This document shows positions 47,701 to 61,582 of a stretch of 64,000 nucleotides of DNA, in pieces. The notes below the pieces were generated by a model. It ran no database searches. It had not been told where the DNA came from and saw only the letters and a program-made list of their open reading frames with translations. The position numbers and the translations under genes are program-made. Positions within the stretch are counted from its first letter, which is position 1; each line of letters starts with the position of its first letter. The DNA is from Cyprinodon diabolis (lineage: Eukaryota; Chordata; Actinopteri; Cyprinodontiformes; Cyprinodontidae): assembly GCA_030533445.1 (NCBI GenBank), contig CM060073.1:41089928-41153927 (forward strand), read 5' to 3'.

Positions 47701-49801
47701 GGAATGAGGGCGACATCAACAGCTCAGCCGCTATGGGGGTTTCCCTTTAGACAATATGAGGGGGGGAAAGCATTTTGCTATTTGGAAGCAAATTCAAGCT
47801 CCATGCCTTAATATCGCACCGGATGTTTTACGTAACTGCATGGATTGAGTCATATGATGTGAAAGTGCCAAATGATCAATAATGATATTTTTATAGTTTG
47901 TGGATTCAATGTGAAAATATGAGCCCAGATGGGATCAAAGTATCTGGTCCAAACACCAACAGCCAAAGGATAATGGACCAAGTCTCACGCACAGTTGCTT
48001 CGAATTACAAAACAACATTAGGTTAAGAGCAAGATAATGTATACTCTACCCTCACTGATTGGTGCATGACACAGTTACACAGTATGTAGAGCAGAAGCCA
48101 TGGCAAGATATCAACAGCCAGACCATACTGACGATTCGTGCTAAAGGGGTTAAGTTTCTTTGGCAACATCATATGGGCTATATAACTGTTTTATATTGTA
48201 AGAGAGTTTATCATTTAACTGTAACTACAACATTATGATAATAAAAATATAATTTCTGAACACTTCTATCATGCCTGTTTATATGTAACACTAAATGCAA
48301 AAAATATCACTGGACTAAAAGAAAAAAAATAATATGCCCTGACTTATTTTTGCTTGGTTTGACCCATCAATACAGCAAGATTCATTTTCTGCATCATGAG
48401 CGAAGTAGCACTTTCTGTTAAGTGAACATCTGGTGTGAGCTGCAAACCTGTTCCCAGCTGAACAGAAAAGATGTGGAAGAGCTTATATATGCCTGTTATC
48501 CTGAAGGTTTTCTGTACCGTGCATTCGCTCCAGCTGCTGTTATGATTTGTTAAGCAAGGTTTCATTATCTTACAGTTCATATCACATTCAAACAAGCCAA
48601 CGTTGTTGGTATTTTCAATTCTGGGTGTTTGCCAAACTCCAAGATGCCTCTTTTATGAAGTCGTGTGATTGGTGCCGATATCTGGCCAGCATCAAAGGCA
48701 GTATTGTGGTTCCTCAAAGGTCAACAAATCCATGTTTTCATTTATCCTGCTTCTTGTTTCATGCTCTCTTGGGCCTGATCTCACTCTAAGGTAACTAAAT
48801 GCACGGTGGACGAGGCGCCATGTGAAGCTGGATGGGAAGCACAATTAGCATGCTCAATAGAAAAGCCGAGAATCATAGAGTTCACAGCTCAGGAGGCGGC
48901 TCGGCCTTCATGATAAGACTTTCGACACAGAGATTTGCTCCAATTGACGCCTGATTATATACACTCAATACAGAGCCCTTTATAACTTATAGTTCATACC
49001 AAACAGTACTAGAAGTTAACATACCAGCAGCTTTAGTTAAATTAGGAAACCATACTTAACCTACTGTACTCCTTATCTAGCCCTGTGTGTCATTTATCCA
49101 TCAGGTTTGCTGCATTGTGATTAGGTATTAAGTGTTTAGTGAAAGAAACAAGAAAAAGTTGCTTTGAAATCAAATTGAGTTCAAATTGAAATTATTTCCA
49201 CCATTTGGGCCAACTTTATGACTTGATTTGCTTTAGCAACAGAGTAACGCAGTTATTTACAGTGCAGACTTATGATACTTATAAATATCCAACATCCGTC
49301 TCATGAGCTGTCAACTTGGAAGTCTGATAATATTTACAAGATTGGAATAGCGGACCTCATGAGGTACAATCAGCCTATATTTACTCCCGTGTCATTCTCA
49401 TTCATTTCTTCATACTTCTGACGAGTTTGGCTTCTTTTTTAGATACTTCTGGGAAAACAACCTTAAATGGTATAAACCTAACATTTTATATATAGTTATA
49501 GGGGAGTTTGGGACGAATTATGCCATTTTTATACATTGATGCCATATAGAAGCTGAATACATGCAGTCAATACTAATCACTTAGGCTTTATTTAAAGTTA
49601 TAGCATTAACAGACAATTTTCTACAAGCCTATACATGACAAGAGCTCTTTAAAGGTAATTTTCTACAATAGGCCTAGCACTATATTATAAAAACTGATTA
49701 ACTTCATTAAGACCTAAGTGATTGCAATTCTCTTCACACATCTGGTCAGACTACATTACATCCCACTTGTTGATGTTACAAGCGAACCGTTGCTCCCCAT
49801 T
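44744..49801. other. Non-coding DNA; possible conserved stretch
   Basis: No gene recognised. Between about 47690 and 49000 the sequence is compositionally more even, with few simple repeats, and has words such as GCACAATTAGCATGCTCAAT and CAATTGACGCC. This is the texture expected of conserved regulatory DNA, but only alignment could show it. Confidence 0.35.
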
Positions 49802-50167
49802 CTACCGCAAAATTGTTGTATAGGTGTTTTCATTCAGGTATGACTTCTCTCTCAAAGTCTTTAAACTTGAAGATGGTCTTACCTTCCACAGTCCTCTTAC
49901 TTCTTCACCAAAGTAACTTTCCTTTGATGATAAGACGTCAGCCTTCCCCACAAGTCTAAAATAGTTGTAGGATCTCATTTTGCCTGCATAGTTCACCATG
50001 AAAGTCCCAATCAGACAGATCCTTATCATCATCATCATCATAATGGGGTCAGCACACCCCTGGGTTGAGGTTTGTTTGTTAGTACTTATGGGGGCACAAT
50101 CCTCATCTGGGTAGATATCCCTGTTGAATGTGAATGTGCCCATCACTCTGTTTTTGGTGTTGTGCAA
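49802..50167 (-). other. Unassigned 121-codon open frame
   Basis: An open frame with a varied, non-repetitive composition, for example FNRDIYPDEDCAPISTNKQ, then five Met, then MVNYAGKMRSYNYFRLVGKA and GEEVRGLWK. Directly after GLWK the DNA reads GTAAGA, a plausible donor, so part of it could be an exon or a broken exon copy. I do not recognise a family and there is no second exon I can join. It may also be chance. Confidence 0.2.
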
Positions 50168-53100
50168 AACATAAATGCTTAGACTTTGTTAATTGTTATG
50201 GTTCCACCAGGGTTAGTGTTGTTATTTCATTTTGGAGATGATGAAGTTGAATCAAGTCCCCCTAAGTTCACATCCCTGCAACAGAGACATTATAAATATT
50301 CCTGTTTTCTCTTTGGCCTGTGACTTCCAGGTCAGATGGGCGAGATACACAGGTTGTCTGCTGAAGCCAAGTTACCTGGCCAACCGGCACCTTCGGAGAA
50401 GTTTGATTCTTCCTGGTAAAAACAGACTTCTTTCTGCCTACATCTCTGATGCTTGGCCGAGATAAGATCATTTCACCTGTGTAGAGTTTTGTGTTTTATC
50501 TAAAAGAAGGTTTTTAATTTCAACTGTTGTTGCTTTTTAAGTAAAACAGGTGGATCATGAATCAGAAAGGTGAAATAAGTCTTTTTGTTTTTCCCTTTAA
50601 CCCGATGTATCACAACATCCAACTGCCATGCATGCAGGGATTGTTAGTTTAACTATAGCTGTCGCCAAATTAAATGGTGAGGTCCTAATAATTGTTGTTG
50701 ATTGCAGGTGTGTATAATAGTTCCCACTGATTTTGCTTGTAAAGCGGGCAGAATCACGCTAGGCTTACAGCACTGTGACGTCACTGCCGGAAGATGTCAG
50801 AAGTGAGGTGTTACTATATTTTGGCAAAACTGGCCGTTCCCAGACTAAATGAACGCGACGAAAATTATTGTTTTTATTTTCTTACTGATTAATGCTAAAT
50901 TCATTAAATCACTGCAAATTTATTAGTTTTAGGTAGAGCTAATGATCCATTGATTATTACTTGCTGACCAGACTTTTCCTTTAAGTGCTATAGTGAGTAA
51001 GCAAATTTCTGTTAGAATCATTTCATTAATAATCATTATTTGGTTTTACCCTTGATTTGAATTACCTATTATTTAACTGTAACTTCCAGCTCTAATTATT
51101 TAATATATTCATAATCTGCTGGTAAAATTGCACAGCAATTAAAATCAAGTGGAGAATATTCATTACACAGCCTGTACAGAGACAAACAACTTTCTCATGT
51201 TTTTATATTAAACTTAAATTTTCCTTATTTCATCACATATTTTTTTTACTTTTGTTTGCTGCACTTTGATCTAGGTTACCTATGTGACGTACTCTTTGAA
51301 TATTTCGTATTATCATTGTTATTATTAATATAATTACTACATCCACAGATTAAGGTGTCCTCTCAGGAGCCAAAACTCGTGCTAGAGGGTTCAATAAACT
51401 CATGTTTAAATTCCCTCTACAGTGGTGAGGACACGCTATATGTGCCCTTTTTTTTTCTTTCCACCCCTACCCTTCAAAAATACTGTGCACACCGCAGTAC
51501 GAGAGAGGAAAAATCAATGATTCGGTCAAAACATTCAGCACATCTTGTGCTGATTTTTTTTTTTCCATGTTGTTTTGGACTTTATTTTTCTGAGAGCTTC
51601 ACAACAGCTATTTTTACCTGTTGTAATAATGTGAGTTTTGTGTTTCATTTGTGAATGCAATACATTTTGCTTGGATTTAATTAACACCACCCCTGTTTCA
51701 GTGACCAGCAGCTGCCACTATTATAAACTTTAGAAAGAAATATCTAAGCAAAGCTTACATTAAATAGGTCACCCATATGGATTAAGCAACTTATGGTACA
51801 GATCAGTTCTGTTCAGGCCCGTAGATAATAGTAAAAAAAGGCTGATATAAGGATGAACTACATTATACATGTATTTTATATTCTATTTATTGAGTTAACA
51901 ACAGAAATGTTATGCTTTAAACTAAATCCATAGTCTTTGATCAGGAGGCTGCTTTAACAAGCAGCTGAGGTGGCCAGATAGGAGGCAACTGAGAGGGCAA
52001 GTCAGTTCAGTCTTCACATAAATCACTGATGTTACTGATATTGAACAGGGCTTACCAAGGAGGTTAATGAAAAAGTAAAATACTGAAGAGGCAATAAGTG
52101 CCTGTGACATCAAGTTTAAATGGGTGTACAATAAATATTACTTTATGTCAGTGTCCCTAAAAACCATTTGGGCTTTATCTCATAGGCCATTCAGGCCCGA
52201 CATTCAGTCTTTTTTGGCCTAAAAAGTCAAATTTTCAACATTTATTGTTGTAGGTAACTGCTAGTCATTGTGAATAGCTGTGGAGAGACGACCCTTGTTT
52301 TTTTAAGTGATAAAAGAGCACAGTTTTGCAGTTTGTTACTTTTTTATATATATTATTTCAAGCATCTGTATAAAATATCCACTGTACAACATGTTTCTTC
52401 CCTGTTTCCCTGTTCCCATGTTTCTCATTTCAGTCATCAGGAGTTATTCATTTTCTCATTGAAGCTTTTTGTTAAAGTAGTAAAGAAAAAGTAAAACCAT
52501 GTCTCTTAAACCATTACATAAGAAACTTCTCATGAATTAGATCTATTTTGGTTGTTAATCATAACCTTGATTTTTATGGGGGTTTGCGGCTTTCCTATTT
52601 TGCATGAGTCGGGGATAAATAGCCCTTCAAATTGCACAAGTTGTTGACCCTGGTCTCCAAAGACTATCCTCTGTGTGTTTGGTTTTGTGTTTGTGTTTTT
52701 ATTTGCTTTAGGGCTTTTTTGTATTTTAGTGTGTTTTATTTTTTAGCCAGGAAAACCTTCACTGAGATTCAGTGTCTTTGGTTGCCCTTACTAATTGTTT
52801 GAGTTTCCCCTCTGATGACTGATACAGTAAAAATGTTTGCCACCTATGTCTATAAAACCTCAGCTTTAAAGAGCGGCTGTGGCTAACAACATGCCTCTGT
52901 AGAGTAAGATTATTTTGTGCTCTAGCGTTGTTCCTGCACATGCATTTGACGGTGCAGGATTGTCTCTCCGTGCAAGATAACAGCTCTCTAGACCACTTTA
53001 TCAGACATCTGGATAGAAATCTTCATTCCTGCTCTACACCAAGCCTCCGCTTTAATTGTGCAACATACTTGGTTGCTTTGCTTTGAAATCAGATGTTCTG

Positions 53101-56100
53101 CTTCATGAATTGTCCCTACATCCGCTTATAGAAAAATGCAACACAAACACTCAAAAACTCTGGATTTGATACCATTTAAAAAGTATATTTCTTATAATTT
53201 GAAATAGACCTGACAGACAGGCAATTGCAAAAACCATAAAAATTGTTTTTGAAATATGCAAGAAACGCTGTGATAGAATGCGGTTTCACAACTGTTGTGG
53301 TCCTTGTTTACCTTTGGAAGTCTTATGCTAAAATAAACGGAAGTCAGTCCTTTACAAAGTAAACAATGCTAAATAACTGTGATGTGGAGTTACAAAACCA
53401 ATGCAACAAAAAACAATAGATGACCACTCAGAAATCTTTGCTTCAAACTGGAACACAGATGATGGCTGCAGAGGGAAAGATTTCTGAAACCTAATGTTGA
53501 ATCTAAAGCAGGACATTTCAAACCAAGAGCAAATTCTACTTGATATTTATCTACATCTGCAGTAAGAATGAGGATCTAGGAAAAAGATCAAATAAATGAA
53601 AAATATGATAACTGCTTGGCTTTATAGCAAAGCTACAAACTGCTAGTAATACAGGTACTGTAATAGCTAGTAGACATCTAGTTTTCTGAATTGGTTACAT
53701 TCAAATAATAAAACAGGCTTATTAACAGTAGTTTTTAAGTAGCTTTTAAATGTGTAATCAACATGTTATTACAGCTATCACTCTGTTTTAAACAACGCTT
53801 TGAAGACAGGGTTGGTGGGCAAATGTTCAAGCTTTTCCTTAATGAGATTTTAATGGCTCCTGCACTCTATTTTCCAACTTAAAACTCATTCTCCAAAGGT
53901 GAATACAGAAATATTCCACATCATTCAACTGAACTTGCAGTGCCAATGTACAGTTTTTTTTTTTCTCCGTTTATGTCATAATTAAATATCAATGCTCAAG
54001 TCTTCAGCCCTTCCATATTAAAAATTCAAAATCCTTCGAAGCCTTAAAATTTCCTAAGATGTTAAAAGTTTGAAAAGTTTTTGAACCAGCAATGCTACCG
54101 CAGAGAATAGTCAGGGAATGAATCTACTGTATAGAAATATGTGTTTGTCATTTAACATGTGGTGTGCGTGACACAAGCCAAAGGCCTGTTCTAAATGTTG
54201 ATGGGGGCAGTGCTGATGTGCCAGCATAGACTTCTAAGAAAACAAAGTAACTATTGATAATGTCTTCACTTTGCAATGCAAGACGCCCATTCTTAAAACA
54301 TAGCTTCTAATCTTGAAGGTTGTATCTCTGTCTTTAATCTGCATTGCCGTCCTCCACCTCATGCTTTAAACTCTGCTGACGTTGTCGCAGTTTTACAGGA
54401 ACTAGGCTGTCTAGTAGGGCTTTATTCTTAATGTGGACTAGGTTGGACAGCCCCGATGGTTTGCTCCCTTGAAAAAGAATCAGGATGGCAGTATTAGTTC
54501 TCCAAAGCATCTCTTCTTAGAAGATCAGAGTGTATTTGGAAAAGGTTATAATTTCCTTTATTAAAGCCGGTCTTTAGGTCTCTCACCCGTCAGCTTCATA
54601 TTTGATCGAGTGCTCCCGCTTATGTTTGTAATCCTGCTGGGTGCGCAGGGTGAGGCGACTGAGCCTTCCCTTAGGCTGATTTACTGCAGAACACACCACG
54701 CTCCTTTTATGGAAGGCTTTTATAAGGCCCTAAATATCCTTTGTATTATGTCCTCATGGATTTCTTTAAATTATGGCAAGGGTTTTCAGGAAGGGTGGTA
54801 AATGACATGTAGTGTGTACAGCAAATATTTAATGATGTTTTTTATGAGACATGACCAGAGCCATACAGCTAAATTACCAACAAGAGGTCTCCATAAGTAA
54901 CAATCTGCAGTAAAAAATTTAATAACTGGGTTTAGAATTGAATGTTTAGATATCAAAATCAGTCATTTTTATTTATTTCAACTCTGATTTTAAAATATAG
55001 TTTTTATTAATCAGAAATGAAATCAACACACTATTAAAAAAATTATACTTTTCCATTTATAGATCATGTAACTTATTATAGACCTTCTATTTCTTCTGAA
55101 TTTACAGATACCATCATGTTATATGATAACTGCTAGTGTGTACTGTAGGCCTGCTGATAGCTTGGGCATGAATCAAATACGGAGGTACCCAACCTTAGCT
55201 ACCTCAGCCCAATAGGGATAACCTCATTGGTTATCGGTCTTGTAAACAGACTGTCCAGCTATGAGGGGGAAGTCTTGTGCATTAGTGATAAAGATTTATC
55301 TCCTCCAGCGAGTGTTGGGCAGGGCACGCTGAGGCCCACCGACAGTCCCTGTTTATCACGTGATCGGACGAATCAGCCTTCAACAGCTGAGCTCAATAAA
55401 AAACTTTCTTTCTTTTAACAACCTGCTGTTGTGATAATGACACAAGCACTTTTTTATTTTGCACAGACAACAGTTTATATGTTTTTCTTATGCATATCAT
55501 TAATTACTATATGGTTTTATTATATAAAATCTAAGGCTTTATACTTTTACATTGACTCAATTTTTTGCATCTTCAAATTTAATAAGTGACACACTGAGAC
55601 TGAAATGAAGACTTTTTTTTTATTGATTTTGGGATCAAATTCCAAATATGGACTTTGAACTTCCAAACATATGTTGAGGATGTAATGCTCCAGATATTTC
55701 ACTCAGCAAAAACTGTTTAGCTTAGAATGTTCAAATATAGATTTTTTTAAACTACTTTTTTTCATATCAACTTAAGAATTTGAGAATTTGTTTCATGTTA
55801 AATTGTCTTAAAGTTTGAAACTCAAACAAAAAAGTTATTTTTTTTAATTTGAATCATATCATAAATGTTATTCGCTAACTATTAAATAAAGATGAATAGA
55901 AATAATTACACTAAAGCAATTATATCATGATCTATCTTGAGAATGAGGTTTATTTGAAATACAAGCCCTTACATTTTTTTAATTATTACCTGATATATTT
56001 TGTTTAAAATAAATAAAGGATTTGTTTGTGAAAGTATATTAAATATGCCAGAAGCAAATCCTTACGGCATCTTTATGCAGCCAAGAATATATAATTGATT

Positions 56101-57060
56101 CTCTGTAAATTTTATTATGTGCTGTACATTTCCCATAGCTGCTTCAACATTTTAGATGTTTCCTTAAATATTACACATAGAGAAAATGGTACGAAAAAAA
56201 AGAAAAACACATCTATAACAAAGGAATTGATAAAGCTCTTTGAAAAACCTCACTTGTTTTTCAGTTTAATGTTAATACAATCTAAAAATATTAGTAAACT
56301 GACTTTTGACATGTAATATTGCATCTTTTAGGACAATGCTATATTTGAGTTTTTGGTTACACAAAAAGCCAGAGGTATTAAAATAATGGCTATTGCTTTG
56401 TGATAAGATCACCTATTTTTCACTGCTATAGTGTAGCTTGGGTCTAATGTTATATACAGACATTACCGTTGTACAAAACAGGGTTTGCTTATTTCATGTC
56501 AATTCCCAGCTGTCTTGGTGCACTGTCCTGGTGCTTTCAATTTTGATTATATTATCTTTTTTTTTTTTCATTTCTTTTATCATTACTCCATCCTTTGACA
56601 AATGTATTACTCCTAAATCCAAAAGAGAGGGATTGCCCCAGTTACATAGAAACGCTCTGTTAACAATCTTCCTTTGTATCACCCTGAAATAAGTATTTAA
56701 AAAGAACCACAAAGAAAACAGGCTCCTGCTTCTCTTGTGTTTCCACCTTTGTAGAGGATATTATGGTGCACACTGTGCACTATCAGCAACTAAATTCAAA
56801 TCTGTTTAATTGAAGTGCATCACCATACATGTTCTTGCCTGTTGTGATTTCAAGACAGCAAATTGATGCAAATTTTGAGGAACTATTTCCAAACAAATAC
56901 ATCTCAGCCGATAAAGCTGATGAAAACTGTCAGGTGTAATATCTGTCCATCAGACAGGTGCATCTCTAATATTAATTGTAGAAGATATAATGTCACAATG
57001 TCTTCTGGAATTATTGGATCTTAATGACTTATATATGTGTAGTTGCAATGAAAAACAACT
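50168..57060. other. Non-coding DNA between repeats and adrb3
   Basis: No gene seen. Less AT-rich patches occur at 50740-50860 (with a perfect CRE palindrome TGACGTCA at 50776-50783), 54300-54800 and 55170-55395. The nearest poly(A)-like words for the receptor at 57090 are ATTAAA at 56810-56805 and AATAAA at 56116-56111, both on the minus strand. Confidence 0.4.
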
Positions 57061-57089
57061 ATTAAAAATAAGAAAATAGAAACTTACAG

Positions 57090-58361
57090 TTAGGATTCTG
57101 GCTCCAAGCAGTCGGTGAACTGTGTGCTGCCATTGGATTGTGAAAGACCAATGGAGATCTCTTCACTTCTGCTGCCCAGGCTGCCACTGCCTTCAGTCCT
57201 ACGATCTGGAGACTTTTGGAAAGACTCCCCAGTGCCTGGCTCAGTTTGCCATAGAAAGCAGGAGCAGCGAGTTCGCAGTTCCTTATAAAAAGAGTTCAGC
57301 CATGCCGTGGAGAGCCACGGACAGCCAATAAGGTTCTTGAAAGCAGTTCGAAATTCTGGACTCCTGCAGTAGATGATGGGATTGAGGCCAGAGTTAATGT
57401 AACCTAGCCAATTTAAATACAGGAATTGGTCCCCATCAAGGATGTCTTTTTTAAAAGCTTTGATTATGTTGGCAACAAAAAATGGCAGCCAACATATGGT
57501 GAAGGTCCCCATGATGATGCCTAAAGTCTTAATAGCTTTGAGCTCACCGATCATCAGTCGTGATGGTCTCCTCTTGGTACTCTTTCTCCTCGTCACATTG
57601 TTGCAGCTGTTGGAGGCCATGCACGCTGGCTGCAGGAGATCGTTCAAGTTGGCACCAGTTTGAATCTGTGCAAGACAGTCGCTCTGAAAACTAGGCCGGT
57701 TTTTCTTTATGAGCTTTACCTGCCGTGCAGCAATAACAAAGACTTTCGCATACACAGCTATCATAATCACCAGGGGGATATAAAAAGAGACTAATGAGGA
57801 TGAAATTGCATATTGTTCGTTAACCACAAAGTCACAGCATTTCTCACTTTTATAACATTCCATCGCCTCTGTTTCATTATTTTTCCACCAATTTGTCATC
57901 ATAATTGGAACAAACGAAATTAAAGTAGACACAACCCACACTAAACAAACTATTACTCGGGCACGAAATTTGCAGAGTAGAACTGTGTACCGCAGTGGCC
58001 TTGTGATGGCTACATACCGATCAACTGCTATGACACAAAGCGTTTCAATGCTCGCTGTAACACACAATATGTCAATTGAAGTCCAGAGGTTACAGAAAGT
58101 GTTACCAAGCTGCCAATTACCTGTCAGAACATAACTGGCCCCAAACGGGACCACCAGGGTCCCCATGATAAGGTCCGCACATGCTAACGACATGATTAAG
58201 ATGTTTGTTGAAGTCTGTAGCTGTGGAGTGCGAGCCACGGCGATGATGACCAGCAGGTTTCCCAACACTGTGACCAGGATGATGTTGACTGCCATGACGA
58301 AGAACCAGTCTCCCGGTGGATCTCGGTAGTATGTTCCATTACCAGGATCCATCACTGGCAT
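57090..58361 (-). CDS. adrb3: Beta-adrenergic receptor, beta-3-like, intact
   Basis: Catecholamine receptor of the plasma membrane that normally couples to Gs. One uninterrupted frame of 423 residues. Ligand and activation residues are all present: D97 in [11 protein letters not shown] (TM3), S188/S189/S192 in [12 protein letters not shown] (TM5), CWLPFF at 290-295 (TM6), N317 in LNWLGYINS (TM7), DRY at 114-116, NPIIY at 327-331, loop-2 cysteines C169, C175, C176, N-glycosylation sites N8 and N162, a palmitoylation-type C347, and a PKA-type RRPS at 264-267. Subtype: [12 protein letters not shown] after TM5 and ARTPQLQT after TM1 match beta-3 far better than beta-1 or beta-2 (which have EAKxQ there). 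Teleost paralogue (a or b) not decided. A second ATG, codon 4, could also be the start. A GTAAGT donor lies 2 nt after the stop. Confidence 0.9.
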   Translation of the reverse strand: MPVMDPGNGTYYRDPPGDWFFVMAVNIILVTVLGNLLVIIAVARTPQLQTSTNILIMSLACADLIMGTLVVPFGASYVLTGNWQLGNTFCNLWTSIDILCVTASIETLCVIAVDRYVAITRPLRYTVLLCKFRARVIVCLVWVVSTLISFVPIMMTNWWKNNETEAMECYKSEKCCDFVVNEQYAISSSLVSFYIPLVIMIAVYAKVFVIAARQVKLIKKNRPSFQSDCLAQIQTGANLNDLLQPACMASNSCNNVTRRKSTKRRPSRLMIGELKAIKTLGIIMGTFTICWLPFFVANIIKAFKKDILDGDQFLYLNWLGYINSGLNPIIYCRSPEFRTAFKNLIGCPWLSTAWLNSFYKELRTRCSCFLWQTEPGTGESFQKSPDRRTEGSGSLGSRSEEISIGLSQSNGSTQFTDCLEPES

Positions 58362-61300
58362 AAAACTCAGTCACCACTAGTTGAATGGTGTTAAAAATCT
58401 TAGAAAATATAGCACACAGACATAAATCCTCTCAAACCTGAGAGTGGGAGAAGTTTTCCACTGTAAATGATTTCTCTTTTTTGAAGAGAATGCTCATATG
58501 TCACACCTCAGGAGTCCTCCTCTTGCAGCCCTCAAATGAGCATTCTGGGTCTTCATCTTTCCAAGACAAGCAACATGTTCTCCCAAGCGTTGAAACCAAA
58601 CTGTCCAAAGAACTAAAAAAGTTGCAGAAAGTTCATGAGTCCTGGAAAAATGCATGAGTATAAAGAAATAAAAGTTCTGGAGTACGAAGAGCTTAGATTT
58701 GTCCATTTAATACTGTCCACTGAGAATAGTTTGTCTCAGAATCTTGTTGTTGCCACAATGCCACTGTGTGGAGATCAAGCAAATACTGAAGCCTTTACAG
58801 GAACCACCAGAGTGCACCGGAGTGGCTACCCACTCTTTCTTTTGGTCTCTCTTTTTCTCTCCCTCTCCCTCTCGGTGCAGGTTCCATAAGATAATCACAC
58901 CCTAGCTGAAGACAAGAAGGAGGAGCCTAACTGCTTGCTCTTTTGTGTGTGTAAGCAGCACATGAATCAGCGCCCTGATAGGGTTGCACATATGTGAACA
59001 ATCACAACTTGGATTCATTTACAGTTAAGACTAAATATCTACATAACTGTATAAATATACTTATCATTTCTTCATGATTGACATTAAATCTGTATAAACT
59101 TTCCCTTTTTTAGATTACTAAATTACTAAATTTACCTCTGTTTGCTCAAAGCCAATATATTTTGGAAAGGGTTTTGTATAATTTTTTTCAAAATCCGCTG
59201 TATATATTATTGCATCAATGGGAAATCCAGCTGGGGCTGTAATGCTTTGTAAGCTTCGGATAGTTCATTGTACATCATTTGAGTTAAATGGGGGCAAACA
59301 TGTGACTGTCACTTAAACCCTTCAGAAACACAGTCTCATTGTGTGAAATTTACTATGGACCTTTGTGGGTTAGATTTATCGTTTGTAGTAATAAAGCTTG
59401 TTTGTTAATGCATCATCATACCATTCAGTAAGGGAACAGGTTCGGTGTCCCAGTGATGAACATCTTTGGAATGAAATAGCAGTTAATTATAGAGAGAAGC
59501 ATGTACTGTAGAAATAAAAAAAGATCAACCTAATTCACAATTTGAAAAAAAAAAAAAAACAATTCACAAAACATGGGAATGCATTTTATAATGAAGAGCA
59601 ACCAGAAAATGATCTAGATTTTTTTTTTTTTGGGGGGGGGGTCTTTTTTGGACATCTGACAAATACCTGCATCCAAAATGGCATGAACATAAAAAAAAAC
59701 ATGGCTGAAAAAAAGCCACTGTGAAACTAAAGATCTGTATTTGATTGCGATGGTTTGTAAAAATAAAAGTAGAAAAAAGGGCAAACCCAAGTCCCACAGT
59801 TCTTTTTATATAGCGCCCTAAAAGGTCCGAAAACATATATGGGAGCTAATAACTTAAGGTCAGGTTAAATCAATTTTAAAATTTTCTACAAACGGTTAAA
59901 CAATAATATCACAGTTTTTTTTTTTTTATTGATATTTTTACACGCAGCATTTTTCAGCTATTAATAGTAAAAAAAAATATTTTGTGATGAATGTTTTTTT
60001 AGTAATGACACAATGCATGGGCGTGTTGCTTTACTTGCTGAACATTGTGGTAAACAGAAATAGAATTATTCAGAATATTTTTGCTAAAATATCAAAACAT
60101 TTGCTGTAATATATTTTTCCCATATGGGAATAAAGCAAAAGTGAAAGGGTAAGAGGTTAACATGTCATGTGGTTTTATGGAGCTTAGGAAGCCAAACAGA
60201 CTTACTGTAAATCTCTTGTACTACCACATCTTTATTCGTTGTTGATAAGTGATGACAGTTTTCTTTCCGAAGACTTAAAAACAGCTTAAAACTTTTTGGA
60301 AAGTGTGTAACTTTTTTCTAATAGGTATATAATTATATAACCAAAAGTGCATTTAGGTCACTTTTATTCTACTCCTGGCATCATAATGATGGGTAAACAA
60401 TTTCTGACTTGCAGCAGTTCTATATTGTGTGCAGTATGTGGATGAACTAGGTATAAACAAATTATTTTATAATCACGACTTATCTGGATCGTCAATCATG
60501 ATATGTGTCCCTTCAATTAATCATTTTTTTACCCTTTGTAAAATAAAGAATGTTTCTTATATTCTAATATTAACCATCCTTTTTCTACTTTTTCTGGGGA
60601 AGAGGAGTGGAGCCTATCTATGCTGTCATCAGGCTAAAGGAGGGCACGCCCTGGTCAGTCTATCTGTGTGTAGCAGAGATGCAGTCCTTCTCCTGCACAT
60701 TAACTCCTGCTGTAAAAATCATCTTCTTAGGGTGCTTGGAATTAAGATTTACACTGAAATTCACACACATCAAAAACAGACCCCCACAGCCAGAGAGTTA
60801 CACAAATACGCTGCACACTTCACTATTTTCAAATCTGTGAGAAAACATTACTCCCATATTAATCTGAAAAGTGAATTGCGTAATTGTTATTCTAATTATT
60901 TTTCTATAACCCCAAATTGATGTTGCAGCTGCAGTTTGTGGTCAGTACTTCAGACCACAAGGTATTTGTTTCACAACCGCAAAGAAAGAGAAATAAATGC
61001 CCTCAGTTTGACTCACAGCTGTAAAGAAAATAATGGATTGTTATCTCGCTGTTGCACAATCCAAAGCGCTGAGAAAGAACAATCAGGCAAATGCCTTATA
61101 TGCGATTCTCTTAAGATAACTAACGCTGTGCTCTTCGGCCGAGCTGTTGTGTCACTAAGTAGTTCCTTCTTTGGTCTGCACACCTCTCTCCTGCTGTAAC
61201 TCTTCCATTCCTACTCCCATACTGACTTTTATATCTGCAGCACTTATGATTTTTTTTCAATGGCTTTATCATTAGGTACAGATGCAACAGTTCTGAAATA

Positions 61301-61582
61301 TGACCATTTTGTGGGAGGGTTTCTTCTCAAAGTTTAAACTCAAGGGATTTATAGGGGTAAAAGCAGATTAAAGTTACTTGGAAATTATTTTAAAAAGATC
61401 AGTCCTTGACATTTTTTGATACCTTACCATTAAAAGTCATCAGACGTCCTGATTTGTGTGGGACAATGTCACAGTTTTCACTTCGGTGTAGCGAAATATT
61501 CTTTTGATATGCATTTAAATAGGTCAAATTAGAAAACAGTCAAAAAAAATACAAAGACGCATTTCATAAATTCAGAAATCTG
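58362..61582. other. Upstream flank of the receptor, non-coding
   Basis: The first ~550 bases upstream of the receptor start should hold its 5' UTR and promoter, but I find no convincing TATA box on the minus strand. A T13G10 run is at 59619-59641. The 163-codon frame at 60429-60920 overlaps another and has no recognisable motif. Confidence 0.4.
59619..59641. repeat. T13G10 homopolymer junction
   Basis: Thirteen T followed directly by ten G. Simple sequence, probably variable in length. Confidence 0.9.

Noticed and set aside
57122..57663. Plus-strand open frames inside the adrenergic receptor
   Set aside because: Antisense shadows of the receptor coding sequence.
60429..60920. 163-codon plus-strand frame
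   Set aside because: The longest anonymous frame, but it has no recognisable domain and an overlapping frame of similar quality lies at 60607-60840.
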